A DNA stretch of 64,000 nucleotides from NCBI GenBank assembly GCA_904419725.1, contig CAJFSP010000005.1, forward strand, positions 1-64,000. The letters are read 5' to 3'. Shown one piece after another: positions 26,545-36,539 of this stretch (its first letter is position 1; each line of letters starts with the position of its first letter). The notes under the pieces are model-generated. The model made no database searches. It saw only the letters and a list, made by a program, of their open reading frames with translations, and had not been told where the DNA came from. The position numbers were made by a program, and so were the translations under genes. This stretch comes from Candidatus Heteroclostridium caecigallinarum. Its GTDB lineage: Bacteria; Bacillota; Clostridia; Christensenellales; CAG-314.

Positions 26545-27287
26545 TATACTTAAAAAATGACGAACAAATCGGGCTGATGAGAAAAGCCAACCAAATCGTC
26601 AAAAACGCTTTGGAACTGGCGGAAGAACTCGTCAAACCCGGCATCACGACGGAATTTCTCAATGAAAGGCTCCACGCCCTGATTGTGAAAGAAGGCGCGT
26701 ATCCGTCGTTTCTGAACTATGAGGGATACCCGAAAAGCATCTGCACGTCGATAGACGAGGAAGTTGTGCACGGTATTCCCAGCGCCAAAAGATTCCTTGA
26801 GGAAGGCAGCATAATCAGCGTGGACGTCGGCGCCGTAAAGGACGGCTTCCACGGTGACGCCGCCCGCACTTTCGCGGTCGGCAAAATTTCCGCCGAGAAA
26901 CAGAATCTCATAGACGTTACGCGTCAGAGTTTTTTCGAGGCGGCGAAAATAATCAAAGAAGGCGTAAGGCTGGGCGACGTCGGACACGCCATTGACAGTT
27001 ATGTCAGGTCGTTTGGCTATTCCACGGTAAAGGTGATGGTGGGTCACGGCATCGGCAAAGAAATGCACGAAATGCCTGACGTGCCGAACTACGGAGTGCC
27101 GGGCAAGGGGCTCAGGCTGCTGGCGGGAATGACAATCGCGATAGAGCCGATGGTCAACATGGGCGTCTATCAGGTGAAATTTCTGCCCGACGGCTGGACG
27201 TGCGTGACCGCGGACGGCAAGCCTAGCGCCCACTATGAAAACACCCTGGCAGTCACAAAAGACGGCTGCGACATACTGTCGCTTTGA
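26541..27287 (+). CDS. map: Methionine aminopeptidase type I
   Basis: 248 residues, without a zinc-finger extension. Metal-site and catalytic motifs: SVDVGAVKDGFHGDAARTF (two Asp), GHGIGKEMHEMPDVPNYG (His), IAIEPM (Glu) and HYENTLAVT (Glu). Removes N-terminal methionine from new proteins. Start ATG overlaps adk (ATGA). Confidence 0.97.
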   Translation: MIYLKNDEQIGLMRKANQIVKNALELAEELVKPGITTEFLNERLHALIVKEGAYPSFLNYEGYPKSICTSIDEEVVHGIPSAKRFLEEGSIISVDVGAVKDGFHGDAARTFAVGKISAEKQNLIDVTRQSFFEAAKIIKEGVRLGDVGHAIDSYVRSFGYSTVKVMVGHGIGKEMHEMPDVPNYGVPGKGLRLLAGMTIAIEPMVNMGVYQVKFLPDGWTCVTADGKPSAHYENTLAVTKDGCDILSL

Positions 27288-27303
27288 TTTTGCGGAGAAA
27301 GTT

Positions 27304-27573
27304 ATGTCTTTGGAAATTAAACAAGGCGCGGTTGTGTATTCCGTAAAGGGCAGGGACACAGGCGTCTGTTATGTATGCGTCGCCGAGGCGGACGACGGAA
27401 AATCCGTTTACGTCAGCGACGGCAGAACGCACAAACTCAGCAAGCCCAAGAAAAAAAACGTAAAGCATCTCAAACACACGGGTAAGTCGCTGGACGTTAT
27501 CGCTGCGAAACTCAAAGAAAACAAAAAGGTTTTCGACAGCGAAATAAACAGCAGTTTGAGAAACTTCTATTAA
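27304..27573 (+). CDS. KOW-domain RNA-binding protein (L14e-like)
   Basis: 89 residues. Begins [23 protein letters not shown], a KOW-type beta-barrel, followed by a lysine-rich segment ([19 protein letters not shown]). Located between map and infA as in many Clostridia and Bacilli, where it is annotated as a ribosomal L14e-like protein. RNA binding inferred from fold. The ATG at 27304 with GGAGAAAG is preferred over an earlier in-frame ATG inside map. Confidence 0.8.
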   Translation: MSLEIKQGAVVYSVKGRDTGVCYVCVAEADDGKSVYVSDGRTHKLSKPKKKNVKHLKHTGKSLDVIAAKLKENKKVFDSEINSSLRNFY

Positions 27574-27599
27574 GCTCGGTGACAGTTAGCGGAGGATTT

Positions 27600-27821
27600 A
27601 TGTCGAAAGACGATGTGATAGAATTTGAAGGCGTCGTGGAAGAAGCGATGAGGAACGCCACTTTCAAGGTCAGGCTCACAAACGGGCTTGTCATTACGGC
27701 GTACATTTCCGGCAAACTCAGAATGAACTATATAAAAATACTCCCGGGTGACAGCGTCACTGTGGCCATGAGTCCGTACGATTTGACCAAGGGCCGAATC
27801 ACGTGGAGAAGCAAAAAATAA
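27600..27821 (+). CDS. infA: Translation initiation factor IF-1
   Basis: 73 residues. [28 protein letters not shown] and [21 protein letters not shown] match the OB-fold factor. Start at the ATG after GGAGG; the in-frame upstream codons are non-conserved. Confidence 0.97.
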   Translation: MSKDDVIEFEGVVEEAMRNATFKVRLTNGLVITAYISGKLRMNYIKILPGDSVTVAMSPYDLTKGRITWRSKK

Positions 27822-27836
27822 CGGAGGAAATTAGAT

Positions 27837-27953
27837 ATGAAGGTCAGACCAAGCGTAAAACCGATGTGCGACAAATGCAAAATCATCAAAAGAAACGGCA
27901 GAGTTATGGTTATTTGCTCCAAGTATCCTAACCATAAACAGCGCCAGGGCTAA
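27837..27953 (+). CDS. rpmJ: 50S ribosomal protein L36
   Basis: 38 residues. [27 protein letters not shown]: zinc ligands C11, C14, C27 and H32. The one-residue-longer-than-usual C-terminus is normal variation. AGGAGG site upstream. Confidence 0.97.
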   Translation: MKVRPSVKPMCDKCKIIKRNGRVMVICSKYPNHKQRQG

Positions 27954-28085
27954 TCCTCTTGAAACCTTCAAGAGGTTAAAACCGAAAATAATTCTTCTAT
28001 GGCGGCGGAAAACATTCCGATTTTTCTTTTCCGCCGTGATAAAAGTGGACATATATCTGAAAAATTTTAGGAGGAAATTTACCAA
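27954..28085 (+). promoter_or_regulatory. Structured spacer between rpmJ and rpsM
   Basis: 132 nt in an operon where most gaps are 10-20 nt. Hairpin 1: CCTCTTGAA / TTCAAGAGG (27955-27975). Hairpin 2: CGGCGGAAAA / TTTTCCGCCG (about 28003-28037). Neither has a strong T-run. The position at the head of the alpha-operon part (rpsM-rpsK-rpsD-rpoA-rplQ) fits translational autoregulation by S4, but no known motif is seen. Confidence 0.5.
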
Positions 28086-28460
28086 ATGGCTCGTATTTCC
28101 GGTGTAGATTTGCCAAGAGAAAAACGAATTGAAATCGGCCTTACCTATATATACGGTATAGGCAGACCGACTGCCGACAAAATCCTCGCGGAAACCGGTG
28201 TCAACCCTGACACGCGCGTCAAAGATTTGTCGGAAGCCGACGTCAGCAAACTGAGAGAATATATCGAACACAACCTGCACGTCGAGGGCGACCTCAGGAG
28301 AGAAGTCGCGCTCAACATCAAACATATGATGGAAATCGGTTCTTACCGCGGCATCCGTCACAGAAAGGGACTGCCGGTCAGAGGCCAATCCACCAAACAG
28401 AACGCCCGCACCAGAAAAGGTCCGAAACGCACCGTTTCCAAGGGCAAAAAGGCTAAGTAA
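28086..28460 (+). CDS. rpsM: 30S ribosomal protein S13
   Basis: 124 residues. [24 protein letters not shown] start, [17 protein letters not shown] and the basic tail. Head of the 30S, contacts L5 and P-site tRNA. Confidence 0.97.
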   Translation: MARISGVDLPREKRIEIGLTYIYGIGRPTADKILAETGVNPDTRVKDLSEADVSKLREYIEHNLHVEGDLRREVALNIKHMMEIGSYRGIRHRKGLPVRGQSTKQNARTRKGPKRTVSKGKKAK

Positions 28461-28471
28461 GGAGAACTGAT

Positions 28472-28861
28472 ATGGCAGTAAAAAAAGTTTCCAAAAAGAA
28501 AAAGGTGCTGAGGCACGTTGACAAAGGTCAGGTTCATATACAGGCTTCTTTCAACAACACCATCATCACCGTGACAGATATGGACGGCAACGCTCTGAGC
28601 CAGTGCTCCGCCGGCGCTCTCGGATTCAGGGGTTCCAGAAAAAGCACCGCTTACGCCGCGCAGCAGGCAGCCGAAAAAGCCGCCCTCGCCGCCAAAGAAT
28701 ACGGCGTCAGAAGCGTTGAAGTGTATGTAAAAGGCCCGGGCGCCGGACGTGAATCGGCAATCCGCGCAATGCAGACGGCTGAAATCGACGTTACGCTCAT
28801 CAAAGACGTGTCGCCGATAGCCCACAACGGCTGCCGTCCGCCTAAAAAGAGAAGAGTATAA
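28472..28861 (+). CDS. rpsK: 30S ribosomal protein S11
   Basis: 129 residues. [37 protein letters not shown] and [15 protein letters not shown]. Platform of the 30S near the exit of mRNA. Confidence 0.97.
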   Translation: MAVKKVSKKKKVLRHVDKGQVHIQASFNNTIITVTDMDGNALSQCSAGALGFRGSRKSTAYAAQQAAEKAALAAKEYGVRSVEVYVKGPGAGRESAIRAMQTAEIDVTLIKDVSPIAHNGCRPPKKRRV

Positions 28862-28876
28862 CGGAGGAATCGATAA

Positions 28877-29503
28877 ATGGCTAGATATACAGGACCTGAT
28901 TGCCGTCTTTGCAGACGCGAAGGCGCGAAACTTTTCCTTAAAGGCGACAGATGCTATTCGGCCAGCTGCGCTATGAACCGCAGAGCGGTTGCTCCGGGTC
29001 AGCACGGCGCCGCGAGAAAGAAAGTTACCGAATACGGCACTCAGCTCAGGGAAAAACAAAAAATCAAGAGAATTTACGGTCTGTGCGAAAAACAGTTCCA
29101 TAAATATTATGAAGAAGCCGACAGGCAAAAGGGCGTTACCGGCGCCAACATGCTGCAACTTCTCGAAAGAAGACTCGACAACGTTGTTTACCGCATGGGC
29201 ATCGGTCTTTCCAGAAGCCAGGCGAGACAGCTTGTCAACCACGCGCACATCACCGTTAACGGCAAAACCGTAAACATTCCTTCATACATCGTCAAAGCCG
29301 GCGACGTTGTGGCCGTGAAGGAAAATAAAGCCGGCAATAAATTCTTTAAAGAATTGAAGGAGAGAAAACCTAACGGTACGCTTCCTAAATGGCTGGAATT
29401 CGACCTCGCGTCGCTCAGCGGCAAGGTCATCGCTCTGCCTGAAAGAGAAGATATCGCGATGGATGTACGCGAACAGCTTGTCGTCGAATTGTACAGCAAG
29501 TAA
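28877..29503 (+). CDS. rpsD: 30S ribosomal protein S4 (cysteine-containing form)
   Basis: 208 residues. N-terminal [18 protein letters not shown]...SC suggests the zinc-binding S4 form. S4 RNA-binding domain with [27 protein letters not shown]. Initiates 30S assembly and can repress its own operon in relatives. Confidence 0.97.
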   Translation: MARYTGPDCRLCRREGAKLFLKGDRCYSASCAMNRRAVAPGQHGAARKKVTEYGTQLREKQKIKRIYGLCEKQFHKYYEEADRQKGVTGANMLQLLERRLDNVVYRMGIGLSRSQARQLVNHAHITVNGKTVNIPSYIVKAGDVVAVKENKAGNKFFKELKERKPNGTLPKWLEFDLASLSGKVIALPEREDIAMDVREQLVVELYSK

Positions 29504-29534
29504 TCTGAACCCTTGAAAGGAGGATTTTACTCTT

Positions 29535-30506
29535 ATGATGGAAATCGAAAAACCTAAAATGAACATCGAAGAAAGTCCCGACGGTTCAACCTGCCGTCTG
29601 GTCGTGGAACCGCTTGAAAGAGGGTTTGGCATTACGCTGGGCAACGCTCTGCGCAGAGTGCTTCTCGCGGCATTGCCGGGCGCTGCCGTTGTCGGCGTGA
29701 AAATCGACGGCGTACAGCATGAATTTTCGACGATACCGGGCGTTAAAGAGGACGTGACGGAGATTATACTCAATCTCAAATGTCTGGCGCTCAAAACGGC
29801 CGATACCGACGTTTCGTTCAGAAAAATCATAAATATCAAAAAACAGGGTCCTTGCGTGGTTTACGCGAAGGACATCGAGACCGACGCCGACGTGGAAGTG
29901 CTCAACCCGGATTTGTATATCTGCACGTTGGACGAGGGCGCCGTGCTCAACGCCGAACTTCATGTCGGCAGGGGCAGGGGCTATGTTTCGGCCGAAGGCA
30001 ACAAGGAAGTCAACAGGGAACTGAAACTGTCTTTCCCTATCGGATACATTCCGATTGACTCCATCTTCACTCCGGTCAAAAAAGCCAGTTACAACGTGGA
30101 AAGCGCCCGCGTGGGTCAGAACATCAACTTCGACAAACTTATTCTCGACGTGACCACCAACGGCGCGTTCAGCGCGGTGGAAATCGTGAGCCTGGCGGCA
30201 AAAGTACTTGACGACCACATCAGAATGTTCGTTGACCTTTCGGAAACCATGGGCAAACTCGATATTCTGGTCAGCCGCGAAGAAGACAAGCAGCAGAAAG
30301 TGCTGGAAATGACCATAGAAGACCTGGATTTGTCGGTGAGAAGTTACAACTGTCTCAAACGCGCCGGTATTCAGACCGTGGCGGATCTCATCGAGCACAC
30401 CGAGGACGAAATGCTCAAAGTGCGCAACCTCGGCAGAAAGTCGCTTGACGAAGTTATGGAAAAACTCAAGAGTTACGGACTCAAATTGAAAGAAAAGGAA
30501 GAATAA
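29535..30506 (+). CDS. rpoA: RNA polymerase alpha subunit
   Basis: 323 residues. Amino-terminal dimerisation domain ([26 protein letters not shown]) and carboxy-terminal DNA/activator-binding domain ([42 protein letters not shown]). Two ATG codons in a row at 29535 and 29538; either may be used after AAAGGAGGA. Confidence 0.97.
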   Translation: MMEIEKPKMNIEESPDGSTCRLVVEPLERGFGITLGNALRRVLLAALPGAAVVGVKIDGVQHEFSTIPGVKEDVTEIILNLKCLALKTADTDVSFRKIINIKKQGPCVVYAKDIETDADVEVLNPDLYICTLDEGAVLNAELHVGRGRGYVSAEGNKEVNRELKLSFPIGYIPIDSIFTPVKKASYNVESARVGQNINFDKLILDVTTNGAFSAVEIVSLAAKVLDDHIRMFVDLSETMGKLDILVSREEDKQQKVLEMTIEDLDLSVRSYNCLKRAGIQTVADLIEHTEDEMLKVRNLGRKSLDEVMEKLKSYGLKLKEKEE

Positions 30507-30522
30507 GGGGGATTTACCGAAA

Positions 30523-31023
30523 ATGAGAAAACTTGGCAGAGCGACCGACAAGAGAAATGCTTTGTTGAAAAATCAGGTATCCAACCTTTTGTGGAGAGGC
30601 GAAATCACCACTACTTACGCCAGAGCCAAAGAAGTGCAGAAACTCGCCGAAAAATACATCACCCTGGCTGTAAATACCTATAAAGATATTTACACGGTGA
30701 ACAAAGTTCGCATCGCCGACGGCAAACAAATCACCGTCGAAGTGCAGAACGACGGTCCGCAAAAGCTGGCTGCCAGACGTATGCTGATGGCTAACCTCAA
30801 CGACCTGAAAGAAGAAAAAGGCGCAAAAGAATCCAAAGGCGCTTACAAACTCAGGACGCAGGACGTAAAACATCCGCTGTTTGAAAAAATATTCAACGTT
30901 TACGCGCCTAAATACGCCGAAAGAGCGGAGTCCAACGGTCAGAAAGGCGGCTACACCGCCGTTTACAAACTCGGCCCTAGGAAAGGCGACGCCGCCGAAA
31001 TGGCAAAAATCGTTTTGCTGTAA
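30523..31023 (+). CDS. rplQ: 50S ribosomal protein L17, long form
   Basis: 166 residues; the classical protein is ~120. RKLGRATDKRNALLKNQVSNLLWRGEI and the C-terminal GGYTAVYKLGPRKGDAAEMAKIVL are conserved. A ~40-residue insertion (KQITVEVQNDGPQKLAARRM onward) is present, as in many Clostridia. Last gene of the supercluster. Confidence 0.95.
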   Translation: MRKLGRATDKRNALLKNQVSNLLWRGEITTTYARAKEVQKLAEKYITLAVNTYKDIYTVNKVRIADGKQITVEVQNDGPQKLAARRMLMANLNDLKEEKGAKESKGAYKLRTQDVKHPLFEKIFNVYAPKYAERAESNGQKGGYTAVYKLGPRKGDAAEMAKIVLL

Positions 31024-31055
31024 AACGGACGGGCACGGTAATTTAACCGGGATGG

Positions 31056-31084
31056 AAAGGACGCTTCGGCGTCCTTTGTTTTTT
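31056..31084 (+). terminator. Terminator of the ribosomal supercluster
   Basis: AAAGGACGC, TTCG, GCGTCCTTT, then GTTTTTT. Confidence 0.95.
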
Positions 31085-31135
31085 GCCGTTTTCAGACTGT
31101 TTTTGCCGAAAGCGGCGTTTGACCGCCGCCGTTAA

Positions 31136-31172
31136 TTGCAAAAACCGCCGTCCGGTGATAAAATAAAATATA
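31136..31172 (+). promoter_or_regulatory. Promoter giving a predicted leaderless mRNA
   Basis: TTGCAA at 31136-31141, 17-nt spacer, TAAAAT at 31159-31164, and 8 nt to the ATG at 31173. No Shine-Dalgarno site. Confidence 0.6.
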
Positions 31173-32387
31173 ATGCTGGAAAAAAACCTTTCGGCAATGC
31201 CGATAGAAAACTGGGGCGGGCTGTCTTTCAGGTGCAAATGCGGCGCCCGCCACGAAATAAACGTCAAGGAGGCGGCTCTCACCGACGACGCGTGTTATAT
31301 GATAAACGCCGTCGGCAAAAAGATGGGCAGACGCGCGCACGTCGTGTATGACGCCGCCATCGACGCCGAAACCAGGCGCAAAATCGCGCAGAGACTGGAC
31401 AAGACGTTTGAATACACCGTGAGCGAGTTTTGCCCGGACGGGCCTCTGACCAGGACGTACTGCGACGGCGTCATGGCGGAAAGCGCCGAGGAAGCCGTCG
31501 TTACGGTGTGCGTGGGCGGCGCCGCCGTATGCGAATACGGTAAATACGCTTCCGCCGTCAGCGACCGGCAGTGGATATTTTTGTGCCTCATCCCCGACGG
31601 GGACAATTTCGCGTGCGATTTCGCCCGTCTGTACGACGGCGGGGTGAAAGGGCTGTTCCCGGGGCGTGCGCCCGACGTTCTGCTGTGCGACACGAAACTC
31701 GCCTATCCTTACGCCGCCGAAGTTTTCGACGTCGGTCTGGCGGTCGCCGCGCGCAACATACTGACTGTGGCCGACGCCGATTTCGCCGCCAGGATACAGG
31801 GCGGCAGGGGGTGCGACGTCATCAACTATGTGCTGACCAACTGCGTGAGGCAGGCGGTGCCGCTTTTCAAAAAACAGGCGGGCAAAAGCGCCGTCAGGGT
31901 GCTGTTCGACTGTCTGCTGAGAATTTCGCTCGCGAAATCGCTGTGCAACGTGAAGACGGCGTATCTAACGGGGATAAACGCTTTTTCGGATATGCTCGAA
32001 TTCGTGACCGGCAAGAGCGAACAGTCGCTGGCGGCTGCGTCCGCGTACACGCTGGCGTCAGTTTACAAAGCGGCGACGGAAGACAAACTTCCGCTTGCGG
32101 CAGGCAAGGACTGCCTTGCCCACCGCGAAGCGATAATCAGGCTGACGGGCGAAGACCGCGACGTTTCGGCAGGCTTTGCCGACGCCGACGCTTTTGAAAA
32201 AAACAGGGAGCGCTTGGCTTTCAACGCCGACATAGCCTTTCGTGTGACAAAGGCGGCTGCCGCCGCCGACAGAAATCCGCCGAAATGGGATTTCTCCGCC
32301 GCGTCCGACTGTCTTAAAACGTGCTGCGACGTATATTCATACGGAGGACTTTTGAGTTATCTCGGCGACGCGGGGCTGCTTGACTGA
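31173..32387 (+). CDS. Degenerate sn-glycerol-1-phosphate dehydrogenase-like protein
   Basis: 404 residues. The N-terminus FRCKCGARHEINVKE resembles the CxCGxxH start of AraM/EgsA-type glycerol-1-phosphate dehydrogenases. GLFPGRAPDVLLCDTKLAYPYAAEVFDVGLA resembles their FPG...PDxxxxxAPxxxxxAGFGD region. The GGGxxxD nucleotide-binding motif and the zinc-ligand histidines are not visible, so it is probably a non-catalytic or reassigned family member. Start supported by a promoter at the right distance for a leaderless transcript. Whether it has a lipid-related role is unknown. Confidence 0.45.
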   Translation: MLEKNLSAMPIENWGGLSFRCKCGARHEINVKEAALTDDACYMINAVGKKMGRRAHVVYDAAIDAETRRKIAQRLDKTFEYTVSEFCPDGPLTRTYCDGVMAESAEEAVVTVCVGGAAVCEYGKYASAVSDRQWIFLCLIPDGDNFACDFARLYDGGVKGLFPGRAPDVLLCDTKLAYPYAAEVFDVGLAVAARNILTVADADFAARIQGGRGCDVINYVLTNCVRQAVPLFKKQAGKSAVRVLFDCLLRISLAKSLCNVKTAYLTGINAFSDMLEFVTGKSEQSLAAASAYTLASVYKAATEDKLPLAAGKDCLAHREAIIRLTGEDRDVSAGFADADAFEKNRERLAFNADIAFRVTKAAAAADRNPPKWDFSAASDCLKTCCDVYSYGGLLSYLGDAGLLD

Positions 32388-32399
32388 AAAGAGGTTGAA

Positions 32400-32969
32400 A
32401 TGTATCTTATAGTAGGACTGGGTAATCCCGACAGCGTGTATAAAAACACCTTTCACAACGTCGGGTTTATGGCGGTGGATCGCTTTGCCGAAAAAATCGG
32501 GGCGGAGTTCACCAAAAAAGAATGCAAGGCGGTTACCGCGCACGCTTTTGTGGGCGGCAGTAAAGTCATCATCGCAAAACCGCAGACGTATATGAATCTG
32601 TCGGGCGAAAGCGTGCTGTCGCTTACGGCGAAATACAAAATAGAACAGGACGCGTTTTTCATTGTTTACGACGACGTCGATTTGGGGTTGGGCGCGCTCC
32701 GCGTGAGAGAGAGCGGCAGCGCGGGCACGCACAACGGCATGCGCAACATAGTGGCGAATATCGGCACGCAAACTTTCAACCGTATGCGCATAGGCATAGG
32801 AAGGGGAAACAACGACCGCATGGAACTTAAAGACTTTGTGCTGTCCAACGTTTCCGCCGACGACATGGCCGTGCTTGACAAAACTTTCGACAGCGCCGCT
32901 TCCGCGCTCACGGAGTTTTGCCAAGGCGTGCCGGTGCAGAAAATAATGCAGAAATACAACGCCAGGTGA
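32400..32969 (+). CDS. pth: Peptidyl-tRNA hydrolase
   Basis: 189 residues. MYLIVGLGNPDSVYKNTFHNVGFMAVD has the catalytic-site asparagine and histidine (N10, H20 region), plus KPQTYMNLSGESV and VYDDVDLGLGALRVRESGSAGTHNGMRNI. Recycles peptidyl-tRNA. First gene of the conserved pth-mfd block; GAGGTTG ribosome site. Confidence 0.96.
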   Translation: MYLIVGLGNPDSVYKNTFHNVGFMAVDRFAEKIGAEFTKKECKAVTAHAFVGGSKVIIAKPQTYMNLSGESVLSLTAKYKIEQDAFFIVYDDVDLGLGALRVRESGSAGTHNGMRNIVANIGTQTFNRMRIGIGRGNNDRMELKDFVLSNVSADDMAVLDKTFDSAASALTEFCQGVPVQKIMQKYNAR

Positions 32970-33011
32970 CCGGCGCTCTTGATATTTACGGAGTATATTT
33001 GCGGAGTATAA

Positions 33012-36000
33012 GTGATAACGGAACAACTGCTCGCTTATCCGAGTTACAGAAAAATAACGGAAAACATCCGCGGTAAAAAAAATACCGCGGTTTTCGGCGT
33101 GTGCCAAAATCAGCGGCCGTATGTCGCCCGTCTTTGCGACGGCTTTGTGCTGTATGTTACGGCGGACTTTGTCAGGGCGAAAGAAGTGCTCAGGCAGCTC
33201 AACGCCATAGGCGGCGGCTTTGTGTATCTGCCGCCGAGAGACGAGGTGCTGCTGGCGGGCAAAGGGTCGTCGGCGGCGTCGAGAGCGGCGAGAAGCAGCG
33301 CGCTGTTCGCCATGACGTCGGGCGTGAAAGGCGCCGTCACCACGGTGGAAGGGCTGTGCCAGATTTATCCGCGCGCCGACAGTTTTCTGAAAAACGTCAT
33401 CACGCTGAAAAAGGGCGGCTCGGCGGATATTTTCGACGTGTGCGCGCGGCTTGTCGCGGCTGGATACAAAAACGCCGAGCAAATCACCGCCGTGGGCGAA
33501 TTTACGCGCAAGGGCGACATTCTGGACGTGTTTTGCCCCGGCACCGACAATCCGTACAGAATCGAGTTTTTCGGCGACGATATCGAAGATATCAGGGTGT
33601 TTGACAAAGTCAGCAGAAAGTCGCTTTACAAAACGGAAAAAGCCGTGATGGTGCCGCTCAACCAGTTTTTTACCGGGGATTTTGACGCCGATGTTCTAAA
33701 AGAAACCGTCATGAAAAGCGCGCGCGGGCAGAAACTGTCGCCCGACGACAGAGTCAGGCTTGACTCCGTAACGGAAGACGTGTTCACGGCGCTGGATAAC
33801 GGCGATTTTTCCGGCGGGTGGCTGATGCCTTTTGTCAGACATTCGCTTCTGGCGGATTACATGCCGCCGAATTCCGTTGTGGTGTGGGAAGAGCCAAAAC
33901 AACTGGTGGATAAAATAAGCGGCGTTTACGAAGAGCATTACCGCCGTCTGGCTTATCTTATGTCGAAGGGCGAAGTGCTGCCGCAGGGCGGCGGCCAGCT
34001 TGTGGATAAGACGGCGCTGTTCGGCGTGTACGACAAATTCACGCAGATGTCTTTTCAGGGGGTAACCGCCGCCAACGGTGTGTTTTACGCCGTGGAAGCG
34101 GTCAATCTGAAATCGGGACCCGTGGTAAACTATCACAACAAGATAGACATGCTCGCCGACGACGTCCGCAACTGGAACGTCACCGGATACCGGGTGATGA
34201 TATGCGGCGGCGACACGGCCGAAGCCCTGCGCGACGAACTGAGCGCCATGGGCGTGCTTGTCGGCATCGGCGAAGACGGCTTAATACCGCGCGAGGGGGC
34301 TGTCATCACGCACGACGACACGCCGAAAGGGTTTATAGACCATGACAACAAAATCGCCGTCATAGGGCATGAGGACGTCTTTCCCAAAAGCGCGAAAAAG
34401 CAGAAAGTGCGCAAAAGCGGCGACAAGGTGTTCACCACGCCGGAAGTGGGCGACTATGTGGTGCACGAAGTGCACGGTATAGGCCGCTGCGAAGGCATTG
34501 TGTCGATGAGCGGCAGTTTCGGCACGAAAGATTTTATCGAGGTGAAATACCGCGACGGCGACACGCTGTACGTGCCCGTGGATTCGTCAAACCTGCTGAC
34601 CAAATATTCCGGCAGTGAAAAAGCGCCGAAACTCAGCAAACTTGGCGGCAACGATTTTGAAAAAATCAAAGCCAAAGTCAAAGCCAACATCAAAGAGATG
34701 GCGTTTGACCTTATTAAACTTTACGCCGCGCGCGAGCATTCGCGCGGGTTCAGATATCCTAAGGACGGATATCTCGAACAAAAATTCGCTGAGGCTTTTC
34801 CTTACGCCGAAACCGCCGACCAGCTCAAATGCATAGCCGACGTCGACAAAGACCTTGAAAGCGACAAAATCATGGACAGACTTATTTGCGGCGACGTGGG
34901 ATACGGCAAGACGGAAGTGGCTCTCCGCGCCGCATTCAAGGTAATGGCGGCGGGCAAACAGGTGGCGTTTCTTTCGCCGACGACCATTCTGGCCGAACAG
35001 CATTTCAAAACGGCATGCGCGCGCATGGAAGAGTTCGGCTTCAACGTCAAATGCCTCAACCGTTTCCGTGCCGCGAAGGAGCAGAAAGAAATAGTCGGCG
35101 GGCTTGCCGACGGCAGCGTCGAGATGGTGTGCGGAACACACAGGCTGCTTGGAAAAGACGTGGTTTTCAAGGATTTGGGGCTGCTTATTCTCGACGAGGA
35201 ACAGCGCTTCGGCGTGGAGGCCAAAGAGAGCATAAAGAACATCAAAAACAACGTGGACGTGCTTACGCTGTCCGCCACGCCTATTCCGCGCACGCTGCAC
35301 ATGGCGCTGACGGGCATGCGGGACATAAGCGTAATCCAGTCGCCGCCCAAAGACAGAATGCCCGTGGAAACCTATGTGCTGGAAAGCACCGACGCGCTGA
35401 TGACAGACGTCATCACGAGAGAAGTGGGCAGGGGCGGCCAGGTGTTTTTCATTTACAACAGGGTGGAAACCATCGAGAGATTCGCGTTTCATCTCAAAGA
35501 ACTCATGCCCGACGTGCGTTTCGTCGTGGCGCACGGGCAGATGAGAGAAGCCGACCTTGAAAAGAACATTTACGATTTTGTGGGCGGCGGGTACGACGTG
35601 CTTGTCAGCTCCACCATAATAGAAAACGGCATAGATATACCCAACGCCAATACGCTTATAGTTTACGACGCCGATAACTTCGGGCTGAGCCAGCTGTACC
35701 AACTGCGGGGCAGGGTGGGCAGAAGCAACCGCAGGGCGTTCGCGTATTTTATGTACCGCGAAAACAAAGTGCTGACAGACGTGGCGTACAAAAGGCTGGG
35801 GTCGATACTGGAATATACCGAACTGGGCAGCGGCTTCAAAATCGCCATGCGCGACCTGGAAATAAGGGGCGCGGGCAACGTGCTCGGCAGGGAACAGCAC
35901 GGGCACATGGAAAAGGTCGGCTACGACATGTATTGCAAACTGCTTGCCGAAAGCGTGGACGAACTCAGGGGCGTCAGGACGAAAAACAAAATAGAAACGG

Positions 36001-36440
36001 CGATGGACGTCGCCGTGGGCGCCACGGCGGGCGGATATATCGACGACAGCGAGTCGAGAATGGCGTTTTATCAGCGGCTGGCGTCTATCGGAAGCGAAAG
36101 CGACGCCGCCGAACTGCTGGAAGAAATCACCGACATATACGGCGCTCCGCCGAAAGAAGTGCGCAGCCTTATAGACATTTCGCTGCTCAAACAAAAGGCG
36201 TCGGCGCTCGGCATAAGCGAAATAACCGTCAGGAACGGAAGCGCGAGGCTGAGTTTTGCCGGCAAAGATTATTTGCAGACGCCGGGCGTGTTCGCGGCGC
36301 TGGAAAAATTCAAAAACACGGTGCGGCTTGACGTTACGCATAAAATCGAGGCGGTGTTCGACTGCGGCAACGAAAGCGCCGAGAAGGCTTTTGACAAGGT
36401 TTTTGAGTTTGTCAGGACGGCGGAGCAGGGCGGCAAATGA
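33012..36440 (+). CDS. mfd: Transcription-repair coupling factor Mfd
   Basis: 1142 residues, start GTG after GCGGAG. Domains in order: UvrB-homology region (1-~350), RNA-polymerase-interaction domain (VGDYVVHEVHGIGRCEGI, ~477-), RecG-like translocase with Walker A GDVGYGKTEVAL (~626), DEEQ box LILDEEQRFGVEAKE (~725), SATPIPRTL, and QLRGRVGRSNRRAFAYF motif VI, then the C-terminal D7 domain. Removes stalled RNA polymerase at DNA lesions and recruits UvrA. Confidence 0.97.
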   Translation: MITEQLLAYPSYRKITENIRGKKNTAVFGVCQNQRPYVARLCDGFVLYVTADFVRAKEVLRQLNAIGGGFVYLPPRDEVLLAGKGSSAASRAARSSALFAMTSGVKGAVTTVEGLCQIYPRADSFLKNVITLKKGGSADIFDVCARLVAAGYKNAEQITAVGEFTRKGDILDVFCPGTDNPYRIEFFGDDIEDIRVFDKVSRKSLYKTEKAVMVPLNQFFTGDFDADVLKETVMKSARGQKLSPDDRVRLDSVTEDVFTALDNGDFSGGWLMPFVRHSLLADYMPPNSVVVWEEPKQLVDKISGVYEEHYRRLAYLMSKGEVLPQGGGQLVDKTALFGVYDKFTQMSFQGVTAANGVFYAVEAVNLKSGPVVNYHNKIDMLADDVRNWNVTGYRVMICGGDTAEALRDELSAMGVLVGIGEDGLIPREGAVITHDDTPKGFIDHDNKIAVIGHEDVFPKSAKKQKVRKSGDKVFTTPEVGDYVVHEVHGIGRCEGIVSMSGSFGTKDFIEVKYRDGDTLYVPVDSSNLLTKYSGSEKAPKLSKLGGNDFEKIKAKVKANIKEMAFDLIKLYAAREHSRGFRYPKDGYLEQKFAEAFPYAETADQLKCIADVDKDLESDKIMDRLICGDVGYGKTEVALRAAFKVMAAGKQVAFLSPTTILAEQHFKTACARMEEFGFNVKCLNRFRAAKEQKEIVGGLADGSVEMVCGTHRLLGKDVVFKDLGLLILDEEQRFGVEAKESIKNIKNNVDVLTLSATPIPRTLHMALTGMRDISVIQSPPKDRMPVETYVLESTDALMTDVITREVGRGGQVFFIYNRVETIERFAFHLKELMPDVRFVVAHGQMREADLEKNIYDFVGGGYDVLVSSTIIENGIDIPNANTLIVYDADNFGLSQLYQLRGRVGRSNRRAFAYFMYRENKVLTDVAYKRLGSILEYTELGSGFKIAMRDLEIRGAGNVLGREQHGHMEKVGYDMYCKLLAESVDELRGVRTKNKIETAMDVAVGATAGGYIDDSESRMAFYQRLASIGSESDAAELLEEITDIYGAPPKEVRSLIDISLLKQKASALGISEITVRNGSARLSFAGKDYLQTPGVFAALEKFKNTVRLDVTHKIEAVFDCGNESAEKAFDKVFEFVRTAEQGGK

Positions 36441-36480
36441 TTTTTTCGCCCGAAAATCGGCGTAATGCGATTATAAAAAT

Positions 36481-36509
36481 TTGCCAAAGCGTGAAATTTT
36501 TAGTATAAT
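36481..36509 (+). promoter_or_regulatory. Promoter of the foldase lipoprotein gene
   Basis: TTGCCA, 17-nt spacer, TATAAT; 30 nt upstream of the start with a TGGAG ribosome site. Confidence 0.75.
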
Positions 36510-36539
36510 CATAGGCGACATATTGTATGGAGAAACAAA

